From: a virus | IMG/VR virus record: IMGVR_UViG_3300020469_000020 | Coordinates: 41,192-105,191 of that record | Length of the DNA: 64,000 nucleotides | Strand: one strand, 5' to 3' | Notes under the pieces: model-generated | Told to the model about the DNA's origin: nothing | Seen by the model: only the letters and a program-made list of their open reading frames with translations | Databases searched by the model: none | Made by a program: the position numbers and the translations under genes | Shown: piece by piece, positions 1 to 7,543 of the stretch | Layout: each line of letters starts with the position of its first letter | Position numbering within the stretch: the first letter of the stretch is position 1

Positions 1-447
1 CGCTTCTTTTGTACCATCTGTAGATGCTGTTCCATCATATGCTCCACCAGCACCAGCAAGTCTTGCAGGTGACTCATAATGTGAGCGCATTGCAAAAATC
101 AATCCTGTAGGACCTGTAAGTGGCTGAACTCCACATACATCATATGCCAACAATTTTGGCATAGTTCTTCTTACAAGAGAAATAAGAACTGGATCTACAA
201 ATTCAATATGACCACCAGCAGAAGGTGTACCACCAGCAGCATCCATATTAGAAACCATCGCTCCTGGATTCTCTGTCAAGAACAATCCTTGTCCTGTTTG
301 AGTTTGTGCTTGTTGTCTTAGCATAGTCTCTTGATTTTCCAAAAGAATAGCTGTAACACTTTTTCTATAGGTATCGTCAATATTAGGCAGTTCATCATGC
401 TCTAATATCGGCTTCCATTTTTCCTGAACTTTTTCGTTAAGAACCAT
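1..447 (-). CDS. gp23: Major capsid protein gp23, N-terminal part (cut by window edge)
   Basis: The first 149 codons of the T4-type major capsid protein are present; the rest lies beyond base 1. The start ATG at 447-445 follows an AAAAGGAGAA ribosome site. Visible hallmarks are NEKWKPIL-type spacing near the N-terminus and the family block YDVCGVQPLTGPTGLIFAMR near residues 103-122. LTE at residues 57-59 fits the (L/I)xE site that gp21 cuts to remove the gp23 propeptide; that is inferred from T4. The gene is last in the T4-order block 17-18-19-20-67-68-21-22-23 and has its own late promoter box at 503-510. Confidence 0.93.
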   Translation of the reverse strand, partial: MVLNEKVQEKWKPILEHDELPNIDDTYRKSVTAILLENQETMLRQQAQTQTGQGLFLTENPGAMVSNMDAAGGTPSAGGHIEFVDPVLISLVRRTMPKLLAYDVCGVQPLTGPTGLIFAMRSHYESPARLAGAGGAYDGTASTDGTKEA

Positions 448-502
448 AACTTCTCCTTTTAATTTTTAAATATAATTGAAATTATAAAAATTTCTTTTAT
501 CT

Positions 503-510
503 TATTTATA
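503..510 (-). promoter_or_regulatory. T4-type late promoter box for gp23
   Basis: TATAAATA on the minus strand, 56 nt ahead of the gp23 ATG, in an otherwise empty gap. It is identical to the T4 late consensus recognised by gp55. Transcription by gp55 in this phage is inferred; the position is seen. Confidence 0.75.
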
Positions 511-530
511 TATATTCTCTTTTTCAAAAA

Positions 531-1772
531 TTAAACGTATTTTGAAATAGCTTGTGTGTATACATCCATTGCTGAAGGCGCAGCTGGCTCAGCATGATAA
601 TCTTCTACAAGTGTAGATGATTCAAACTGCTCATTCTCAATAATATCATCATTTTTAGTTTCATTATTTACTTCTTCTTTTGAAGAGAAATAATGTTCTT
701 TAATAATTTGAACCTTCTTTTCAAATTCTTGTTCGTCTTCAAAGTCAACTGATTCTGTTAGGTTCATCAATTGATCTTTTTCTGCCATAGTCAAATCTTC
801 AGACTTCTCACTAATGATATTTTTTCTCTTTTCTTCTTGAAGTTGCTTCTTCAATCGCATGTTTCTCTTTAGATGAGTATTGACTTGCTCTTGAAGTTCT
901 TCTGTTTTTTCTTCCAATGAAACAACAAGGTCTTCTTTTTCTTCTGGTACATCAATGTAATTTTCTGTGAAAAGATTTTTCAAACCAAAAATAAAGTTTT
1001 CTGTGATTTCAGTGCGAACACCTTTTTCAACAGCTAACTCATTTTCTTTCAACCACTCTTCCGCAACATATGTAACATACTCATCAACTTTAGAAGTTAG
1101 ATTATCAAGTTCTTCATGAAGTTGTTCAGCATGTGCCTCTACAGCTTCTTTCAGGTTTGCATTATATTGTTCTTCTAATTCTTCTTTTAATTCATTGACT
1201 TCTTCATTAATTCTCTGAGTGAGAACTGTTTCAAATAGCAATGCAGCTTTTTCTTTAAATTCTTCACTTAGAGTTTCATCTTGAGAAAATAAAGATTCAA
1301 TTTGCTCTTGCATTTCTTCTTTCTTTTTCTTTTTCTTCGCATGATACATTTCGTCTAGTTCCTCATCATCGTCATCATCTTTTTTATCATCATCGTCATC
1401 GTCATCATCTTTTTCCTCTTCATCATCATCATCATCTTTTTTCTTTTTCTTCTTTGCTGCTTCTTCTACAGTTTCATCTTCAGCAGCAACAACTTCTTCT
1501 TCAGCTACATCTTCTTTCATCGTTTCTTCCTTGTCCATAGCTTTCATTTCATCCATCATTTGTGTAGCCATAGTATCAATTGTAGTACCTTTGTCAATGG
1601 TAACTTGAGTAGCAGATGCATTCATTTTCATCTCCTTCATTAGAGCATTGATGCATGAATCCACTTTATCTTCAGGCACAACTGTGCTAAGATCAGTAGA
1701 ATTTTCAATTTCGTCTCCGTATCTTTTCTTCATAAATTCGGAAATCCTATTCTTTAATTCTGTTTTAGTCAT
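531..1772 (-). CDS. gp22: Prohead core scaffolding protein gp22
   Basis: A 413-aa, very acidic, coiled-coil-rich protein between the prohead protease and the capsid protein, exactly the T4 position of the gp22 scaffold. T4 gp22 is about 270 aa; the extra length here includes a low-complexity stretch (about residues 107-152) of alternating Lys and Asp/Glu blocks. Long Glu-rich heptad segments follow (about 155-345). The C-terminus (MDVYTQAISKYV) resembles the scaffold tail of T4-like phages. It builds the prohead core and is degraded by gp21 during maturation. The assignment rests on synteny and composition. Confidence 0.85.
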   Translation of the reverse strand: MTKTELKNRISEFMKKRYGDEIENSTDLSTVVPEDKVDSCINALMKEMKMNASATQVTIDKGTTIDTMATQMMDEMKAMDKEETMKEDVAEEEVVAAEDETVEEAAKKKKKKDDDDDEEEKDDDDDDDDKKDDDDDEELDEMYHAKKKKKKEEMQEQIESLFSQDETLSEEFKEKAALLFETVLTQRINEEVNELKEELEEQYNANLKEAVEAHAEQLHEELDNLTSKVDEYVTYVAEEWLKENELAVEKGVRTEITENFIFGLKNLFTENYIDVPEEKEDLVVSLEEKTEELQEQVNTHLKRNMRLKKQLQEEKRKNIISEKSEDLTMAEKDQLMNLTESVDFEDEQEFEKKVQIIKEHYFSSKEEVNNETKNDDIIENEQFESSTLVEDYHAEPAAPSAMDVYTQAISKYV

Positions 1773-1819
1773 TAGATTCCTTTTTATTTAATGTTAAACC
1801 TTTTGGTCTGTTTATATAT

Positions 1820-1827
1820 TATTTATA
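1820..1827 (-). promoter_or_regulatory. T4-type late promoter box for gp22
   Basis: TATAAATA on the minus strand in the gap between gp21 and gp22, 48 nt ahead of the gp22 start. Position and spacing match the other late boxes in this window. Confidence 0.7.
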
Positions 1828-1832
1828 TTATT

Positions 1833-2702
1833 TCAATTCTTTGCAACTTCTTTAAGAAAGTTATCAAATATTTTAAGTGTTTCTTGCTCTCTTTTTTCTT
1901 GTAATTTTTCTTTAACACTTTTTTCAACAGCTTCTTTAGTGCTTTCAAGAAGTTGCTCTAAATGCTTTTCTTTCTTGCTAATTTGGAAATTAACTTTTGA
2001 CTCAATCAATTTTTTCATAGATGTATTTTCATTATTGAGAGCATATATTTTATCTTGCATATTTTTAATTTCAGATTTCATTTCTACTAAAGTATCAAAC
2101 CAAAGCATAGGATTGTTAGAAGAATTTGTTTCTTCATTTACTTCAGCTTGCTTTCTAGTATATGATTTGGTATCAGCATTCCAAATCCAATCAACTGATT
2201 CCATTACCATTTCAACGAAAGCTTTTGGAGCAGAGGGATCATAAACAATATCTATTGCAGATAATTGAAAATCTTCTCCAACCAATTGATAATCATCTTT
2301 TTGAGTTAAAGACCCAACTCCTCTTGAAGAAACTCCAAGTTTAACTCCTCCATCCACAAGACCACGAACAATGTTTCCGCATGGTGTATCCAGTACCTTT
2401 GCTTTTCCCATGATATGATTGCCGTCAATATTAAGTTCAGTGACCATATGTGAAACTCTTTCAAGATTCACAGCAGGATCTGCAGGATGATTTAATTCAC
2501 CTAAAGCACGTTGAGTATTAACTTTTTCTGTGACGTATCTATCTGTTTCTTTTTGTAATGTGTCTATTGTGTAAACTCTACCATTCTTGTTCGTTTCTTC
2601 GGCTTGCATAAAAATTCCAGAAAGATAATGAGTTTTAATCCCTTCTTCATTAGCTTCCGTAATGGCTTTTACATTATCTGAACTTTCTACAAGTAGTTTC
2701 AT
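1833..2702 (-). CDS. gp21: Prohead core protease gp21
   Basis: A 289-aa T4-type prohead serine protease. The N-terminal 175 residues hold the fold, with the His-bearing motif ALGELNHPADPAVNLERVSH (about residues 85-104) and the Ser-bearing motif GVKLGVSSRGVGSL (about 118-131), as in the HK97/T4 prohead protease superfamily. The C-terminal 100 residues are a charged coiled-coil extension absent from the shorter T4 enzyme (about 212 aa). It cuts scaffold, capsid and internal proteins after (L/I)xE, which matters here because several other proteins in the window carry such sites near their N-termini. Confidence 0.92.
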   Translation of the reverse strand: MKLLVESSDNVKAITEANEEGIKTHYLSGIFMQAEETNKNGRVYTIDTLQKETDRYVTEKVNTQRALGELNHPADPAVNLERVSHMVTELNIDGNHIMGKAKVLDTPCGNIVRGLVDGGVKLGVSSRGVGSLTQKDDYQLVGEDFQLSAIDIVYDPSAPKAFVEMVMESVDWIWNADTKSYTRKQAEVNEETNSSNNPMLWFDTLVEMKSEIKNMQDKIYALNNENTSMKKLIESKVNFQISKKEKHLEQLLESTKEAVEKSVKEKLQEKREQETLKIFDNFLKEVAKN

Positions 2703-2709
2703 TTTTCCT

Positions 2710-4125
2710 CTATCTTAATGTTTGTGACCTAGCTTTGGTTTGTTGTCTTTTAACAAACATCTTTTTCATTTTACCAGGATTTGCTTTAATTTTTCGCCAT
2801 CTTTTCAAAGAGGCTTTACGATCTCTTTCTTTTTGTTTTGCTGGTTTTGTTGTTTTTGGTAAGCACATAACTTCTTTAACTTTTTTACCAGCAACAGTTA
2901 TTTCTCTATTTAGAGGTTTTTTATATTCATCACTCTTACATACCATTACAACTTTATTTAAACCTGTTCTTGGATTTCTTCTCCAGCGTACCTGAGCTAC
3001 CGATTCTGTTGTTGTTTCTATTTGTTTGGGATTCACTACTTTTGGTGAATTGCTTTTCTGTTTACGAAATTGATTTATTATTTTATCAGAAAAAGTTTCT
3101 GCTCTTTTTTTAACTTCTTTTTCTGGTAGACCTTTTAAAGAGTCTACAAAACTTTTAAGTATTTTCATAAATTTTTCTTTTTCTTCTGGATCTAATCCTC
3201 TAGGATCAATATTGGCTAAAACTGGTTTTCTTTTTTCTATTTCTGAACTTTTTTTATTTTCAATTCGTTTAGTATCTGATTTTTTTTCATCGGGTGATTC
3301 TTCATATTTTGCTGCTGTTTCATCGGTGTATTTCTTTATCATTTCTTCATGATGTTTTTTTGAATCAAAGTCATCATGGTCATTATCTTCTTGTCTGAGA
3401 TAGCTTTCAAATCTTAATATTAATCTATCTCTTTCATTTATAGTCTCAGTAAAACTATATTTTAAATTTTTTTCTTCAGCATCTATATCAGTATTTTCTT
3501 CTAAAGTCAATCTTGAAAGTCCAACATATACCATTGCCAATCTTTTTTCTATTCTAATTATAGTTTCTGCATCTATGATATCATCACTATTTAATTTTAC
3601 AATATCTAAGTTTTTACCTATATTTAATAAATCATTGTCTTTCAGTTTTTTATTTTCAATACCATATGCTAATAATATTAAAATTTTTGAAAATAAATTC
3701 AAATTTTTATGTAAATGTAAAAATGAAAAAGGTGCTAAGTTTTCATTACTTGGATTAACTTTAAATCTAGTATTGACTAAGTTCTTGTTTATTATACTTA
3801 TGCTTTTAGCCAATTCTTTTATTTTTTGATAATCATTATATTGTTCTTTATTTTTCAGAAAAAGATTTTCTGTTTTTTTAATATATTCTATATTATCAGT
3901 TGCAGTTTTTTTAACTGTAGATTTTAGAGACTTATAAAATTCTTTAGTTTTATTTTTTGTACCTTTGTAAAATGATTTAAGTTTTTTTTCTTTAGCTACT
4001 GTTGATATTGAATTCCCTGTAGCAACCATGGCTTTCTTAAAAGTATTTAATTTATCTTTTACAGAAAACGGTATTTTAAATACTTCATTTATTACAATAT
4101 CGTCTTCAGTTAAAAATCTTTTCAT
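2710..4125 (-). CDS. Unknown Lys-rich protein in the prohead gene block
   Basis: A 471-aa protein not recognised. The N-terminus reads MKRFLTEDD, a short stretch with an LTE tripeptide at residues 5-7 that gp21 could cut. The middle is charged and helical with no clear motif. The C-terminal 100 residues are extremely basic and include a VRWRRNPRTGLNKVVMVCKS segment with two Cys. It lies 7 nt from gp21 and 14 nt from the next gene upstream, so it is co-transcribed with core genes. An internal head or core protein is a reasonable guess but nothing here proves it. Confidence 0.6.
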   Translation of the reverse strand: MKRFLTEDDIVINEVFKIPFSVKDKLNTFKKAMVATGNSISTVAKEKKLKSFYKGTKNKTKEFYKSLKSTVKKTATDNIEYIKKTENLFLKNKEQYNDYQKIKELAKSISIINKNLVNTRFKVNPSNENLAPFSFLHLHKNLNLFSKILILLAYGIENKKLKDNDLLNIGKNLDIVKLNSDDIIDAETIIRIEKRLAMVYVGLSRLTLEENTDIDAEEKNLKYSFTETINERDRLILRFESYLRQEDNDHDDFDSKKHHEEMIKKYTDETAAKYEESPDEKKSDTKRIENKKSSEIEKRKPVLANIDPRGLDPEEKEKFMKILKSFVDSLKGLPEKEVKKRAETFSDKIINQFRKQKSNSPKVVNPKQIETTTESVAQVRWRRNPRTGLNKVVMVCKSDEYKKPLNREITVAGKKVKEVMCLPKTTKPAKQKERDRKASLKRWRKIKANPGKMKKMFVKRQQTKARSQTLR

Positions 4126-4139
4126 TTATTTTCTCGTTG

Positions 4140-4811
4140 CTATTTCGTAGTGTATTCTTGAAATGCACCTTTATCAACTAATTTACTACCAAGAACGTCT
4201 CTTTTTTGTTTCATTATTTTCGCTTTTGGATTATCTTCACCATATCGTTGAACATATTGTCCATATGCTTGACTTAAAACTGTATATTTTTCTATACCAC
4301 TTTCCTTTTTACCGGCATAGTTTAATACTTTTTTAACACTATCATTTGCAGTAAAAAATTTTATATCATCTAGTACAAACGGAGTTAATCTATCTTGTTC
4401 TTGACCAATTTTATTTAATTTATCTTGTAAATTAGCTATCTTTTCGTTAATGTCAAAATCATCTTCACTGGGATTTTTATCTTCTAAATCAAATATTTGT
4501 TTACTAATTTTTCCCTGCTCTTTTACATTTTTCTCAAATTGTTTAGTTGCTGCTAATTGTCTTCTACCATCTTGGGTAAGACGTTTTGCTCCACTGCGGA
4601 TTGTGTCTAATGCTTTATTACCTACTCTAGCAGCACCTTCTTTTGCTTTTCCAGTAAGATTTTCAATTGCATCATCAATAAAAGATCTTTCTTCTAAGTA
4701 AGAAAGAGAAACCCCTGAGTTTATATAATAACTTTGATAATCTTCATTGATTAAGTTCGTTAGTAAATTACTCTGCTTCTGCAGGTTGTTCTGCTTTTGG
4801 TTGTTCTTCAT
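4140..4811 (-). CDS. Putative prohead core protein in the gp68 position
   Basis: A 223-aa hydrophilic, helix-rich protein sitting where T4 has gp68 (141 aa), between gp67 and gp21. Sequence similarity to gp68 is not obvious by eye; the call is positional. The only good ATG lies inside the preceding small gene (44-nt overlap), which suggests translational coupling, although a later non-ATG start cannot be excluded. Confidence 0.5.
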   Translation of the reverse strand: MKNNQKQNNLQKQSNLLTNLINEDYQSYYINSGVSLSYLEERSFIDDAIENLTGKAKEGAARVGNKALDTIRSGAKRLTQDGRRQLAATKQFEKNVKEQGKISKQIFDLEDKNPSEDDFDINEKIANLQDKLNKIGQEQDRLTPFVLDDIKFFTANDSVKKVLNYAGKKESGIEKYTVLSQAYGQYVQRYGEDNPKAKIMKQKRDVLGSKLVDKGAFQEYTTK

Positions 4812-4971
4812 TTTCTACTTCTTTACTAAAAATTTTTTGAGAAAGTTCTTCTTTTTTATCTTGCAATTTATCATAGACTTTATTTGCAATTAAAGTTTCA
4901 AAGTTTTCTTTTGTGCCATTCATGTTTCCATCATTTACATTTTTAATTAATTCTTTTGCTACATTATCCAT
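4768..4971 (-). CDS. gp67: Prohead core protein gp67-like
   Basis: A 67-aa acidic protein starting on the last base of the portal stop (TAATG overlap). Size, acidic Glu/Pro-rich tail and position directly after gp20 match T4 gp67, the precursor of internal peptides and a prohead core component. FETLIANKVYDKLQDKK in the middle is typical of the gp67 families of marine T4-like phages as I recall them. Confidence 0.7.
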   Translation of the reverse strand: MDNVAKELIKNVNDGNMNGTKENFETLIANKVYDKLQDKKEELSQKIFSKEVENEEQPKAEQPAEAE

Positions 4972-6668
4972 TATAAGTCTCCTGTATCTGTTGTTACTGG
5001 AGTAGGTGTTGGTGTACCTCCTCCTAAATCATCAATCATTCCACCGCCTGTAGGTTCTGAAGCATCTGGACCTAAACCTCCTCCTAGACCCAATCCTAAA
5101 TTACCTCCACCAAGTCCTCCGAGTCCTCCATCCATTCCAAATCCTGGTTCACCTTCTTTTGGAGCAAATCTTTGGTCATATTTTTCTTCTTCAATTTCTT
5201 CATCTATTCTTTCTATATCATCATCGCTCAAAGAAAGTATATTCTTGCGTATGTAATTTGCAGAGAAATATTTACCTCTGTATTCTTCAGCATCTCTCAA
5301 TACATTCATTTTTTCTGTAAGTAACTCTAAATTTTTGAGTGCATTAAAATTACTATCTTGATCGTAAATAAAATGAATGTCTTCTCGCATATCATCCCAC
5401 TGTTTAATGGAAATGATATTTTTTAAAATTAACTGTTTCTTTAATAATTCTAAAAAGAAATTTGCAAAACGTGTTCTTAATCTTTCAATGAATCTTAAAA
5501 ATTTATATTCTTCTCTTGAAATTTCACTTGCTCTACCAAGTGAAAATCCACTTTCTGGTTGCATTCTAGAAATAGGAACATTTAGTGAACGAAATAATTG
5601 TCTTTGAAAAAATTCTAGTTCATCTAATTGTGTAAAATTTGCTTCACTTCCCTGTAGTGTATCTATTTCTGTAGTTGCACTTCCATTTCTTCTTGGCATC
5701 CAGTAATCTTCAAGCATAGCTTGAAATTTTCTATCATCTCTTAGTTGTCCTGTTTTACTATCATAAACCATTTTATTTCTATACTGATTCATCAATGAAT
5801 ACATATACTGTTCAGCTTTTGCTTTAGGTAAATTACCTACATCAACATAGAAAACTCTGCGAGACGGTGCACGGCTCAGTCTATAAATGATAGCGGCATC
5901 TTCTAACATTCTTATTTGATTTAAAGGACGAAATGCTTTGTGTAAATAAGATATTACGCTTTTTCTTCTTTCATCTAACAATCCGCTTGTTACGGCAGCA
6001 ATTGAATCTGGAGCGATTTTAATTACGTTTTTGTTATCAGATTCTGTTTCGCTGTTGAATACACCGTTTTCTGAATATAAATAATATTCATTATATTTTT
6101 GATTTATGTTTACATCGTCCATTCCAACACGAATTTTATATTCTTCAGACTTGACTCTTTCTCTTATCTTTTTTATCTTAAAAGGATCTATAGGTCTGAG
6201 TTCTAGAATACCTTTTTGTGGGTTTTTAATATCAATTAATACTTGGTAATAAATTCTTCCATCTACAAACCACTTACGAAATATTTCATAACCAGAATAT
6301 TTAAAGTTCAATTTATCTAATAACATATAAAATTCATCACTAATTTTATCTTTAATAAGAGATGAATAATCGCTCAAATAATCAAGTTCTATGTTTACTG
6401 GATAACTTTTTCTTCCCGAAATTATTGCTTCATTCACAATTTCATCAATAGCAAGTTCACATTCTGGTTGCATAGACATAGAACGATATCTAGCCATTAA
6501 ATCAAATTCATTACTAAAACTGCTATCTAAGTTTAAATAAGTTCCGTAAACTCCGGCCGAACCCACAATAGCAGAACCATCATCAAAATCAGGTGGTGTG
6601 AACGATTGTAAATTTGGTTCTTCTCTATCTTTCTGTTCTTCAAATTTCCATCCAAATAATGTAGCCAT
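4971..6668 (-). CDS. gp20: Portal vertex protein gp20
   Basis: A 565-aa portal protein (T4 gp20 is 524 aa). Characteristic stretches include YRSMSMQPECELAIDEIVNE (about 62-81), the RLSRAPSRRVFYVDVGNLPK block (about 263-282) and DYWMPRRNGSATTEIDTLQG (about 322-341), which are strongly conserved in T4-like portals. The last 70 residues are a Gly/Pro/Thr-rich tail specific to this phage group. It forms the dodecameric DNA channel on which the head is nucleated. A late box (GATAAATA) and an AAAAAAGGAG ribosome site precede the gene. Confidence 0.95.
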   Translation of the reverse strand: MATLFGWKFEEQKDREEPNLQSFTPPDFDDGSAIVGSAGVYGTYLNLDSSFSNEFDLMARYRSMSMQPECELAIDEIVNEAIISGRKSYPVNIELDYLSDYSSLIKDKISDEFYMLLDKLNFKYSGYEIFRKWFVDGRIYYQVLIDIKNPQKGILELRPIDPFKIKKIRERVKSEEYKIRVGMDDVNINQKYNEYYLYSENGVFNSETESDNKNVIKIAPDSIAAVTSGLLDERRKSVISYLHKAFRPLNQIRMLEDAAIIYRLSRAPSRRVFYVDVGNLPKAKAEQYMYSLMNQYRNKMVYDSKTGQLRDDRKFQAMLEDYWMPRRNGSATTEIDTLQGSEANFTQLDELEFFQRQLFRSLNVPISRMQPESGFSLGRASEISREEYKFLRFIERLRTRFANFFLELLKKQLILKNIISIKQWDDMREDIHFIYDQDSNFNALKNLELLTEKMNVLRDAEEYRGKYFSANYIRKNILSLSDDDIERIDEEIEEEKYDQRFAPKEGEPGFGMDGGLGGLGGGNLGLGLGGGLGPDASEPTGGGMIDDLGGGTPTPTPVTTDTGDL

Positions 6669-6712
6669 GAAACCAAACTCCTTTTTTATAAATTATAACA
6701 TTACGTTTCATT

Positions 6713-6720
6713 TATTTATC
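6713..6720 (-). promoter_or_regulatory. T4-type late promoter box (GATAAATA) for gp20
   Basis: GATAAATA on the minus strand, 45 nt ahead of the gp20 start and downstream of the gp19 terminator, so gp20 can be transcribed independently of gp19. Confidence 0.6.
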
Positions 6721-6730
6721 AATCAGAATA

Positions 6731-6768
6731 TTTAAAAACAAAAAACCCGCATGTATTAAATGCGGGTT
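6731..6768 (-). terminator. Intrinsic terminator after gp19
   Basis: A perfect 9-bp stem (AACCCGCAT / ATGCGGGTT, 6744-6752 and 6760-6768) with a 7-nt loop. Read on the minus strand it is followed by TTTTGTTTTT. It ends gp19 transcription before gp20. Confidence 0.85.
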
Positions 6769-6799
6769 CTAAGTTTTCAATTTTAAAAAATATTATATT

Positions 6800-7489
6800 T
6801 TAAGCGACTTCAGATGTTGCTCCACTCCAACCTTCTGCTCTCAATCCAGATAAATTGGTTTCAGAGAATGGATTATTTCCTGCCGGATCGTTTGCGGCTG
6901 CAGGTAATTTTTCCCAATACTGATAAGAGAATGTTACACTAAATTCTTCAATTGTGTCTTTATTATCCCAACTTAAATCAATAGGTGATACGTTGACAGG
7001 AAATGCATCTTTAAAATAGTAAGATGCTATGTAAGGACCAGTTGCGCTTTGCCCCTCTGCAATACCACCACTCTTTTTTAATTGATGTACTTCAAAATTT
7101 CCAAATATTGTTGGCGTTGTGCCAAATCCACTCTTAGATTCAAAGATAGCTTTACCTGGAGCCATGAATTCAATCCAAGTTTCAAAAACATGTCTTATTT
7201 TATAATCTTCATCATTAATCACAGTAACTGTCCAATCTGCAAATGTTCTATCAATAGAAGGTACTTTAAATTCTCTACCTAAAAAATTAATAGGTATACT
7301 AGCAATTGTGCTTTCTGGTATCTGTGCTGATTTTATGAAAAAAGAAATGTCTGGTGTAGTTAAACCAGTTGCATCTCTAAGTGCTGGTAATTCACCATTA
7401 TCTGGAAAATCTATTTTAGCATAAAACAAAGAGGGTCTTGCCCCTCCTTGTGCTAATTTATTTCTTAATGCGGTTACGCTAATTCCCAT
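6800..7489 (-). CDS. gp19: Tail tube protein gp19
   Basis: A 229-aa tail tube subunit, longer than T4 gp19 (163 aa) as in other marine T4-like phages. It contains the tube-fold signature of alternating beta strands: FFIKSAQIPESTIASIPINF near residues 50-70, DWTVTVINDEDYKIRHVFETW in the centre and WDNKDTIEEFSVTFSYQYWE near the C-terminus. It polymerises inside the sheath. It lies between gp18 and gp20, with its own late box at 7536-7543 and an intrinsic terminator downstream. Confidence 0.92.
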   Translation of the reverse strand: MGISVTALRNKLAQGGARPSLFYAKIDFPDNGELPALRDATGLTTPDISFFIKSAQIPESTIASIPINFLGREFKVPSIDRTFADWTVTVINDEDYKIRHVFETWIEFMAPGKAIFESKSGFGTTPTIFGNFEVHQLKKSGGIAEGQSATGPYIASYYFKDAFPVNVSPIDLSWDNKDTIEEFSVTFSYQYWEKLPAAANDPAGNNPFSETNLSGLRAEGWSGATSEVA

Positions 7490-7535
7490 TTTACTCCTTT
7501 AAAAGAAGGTGAAAAATACACCTTATTGTATTTCT

Positions 7536-7543
7536 TATTTATA
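7536..7543 (-). promoter_or_regulatory. T4-type late promoter box for gp19
   Basis: TATAAATA on the minus strand, 47 nt ahead of the gp19 ATG, overlapping the end of gp18. Confidence 0.7.
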
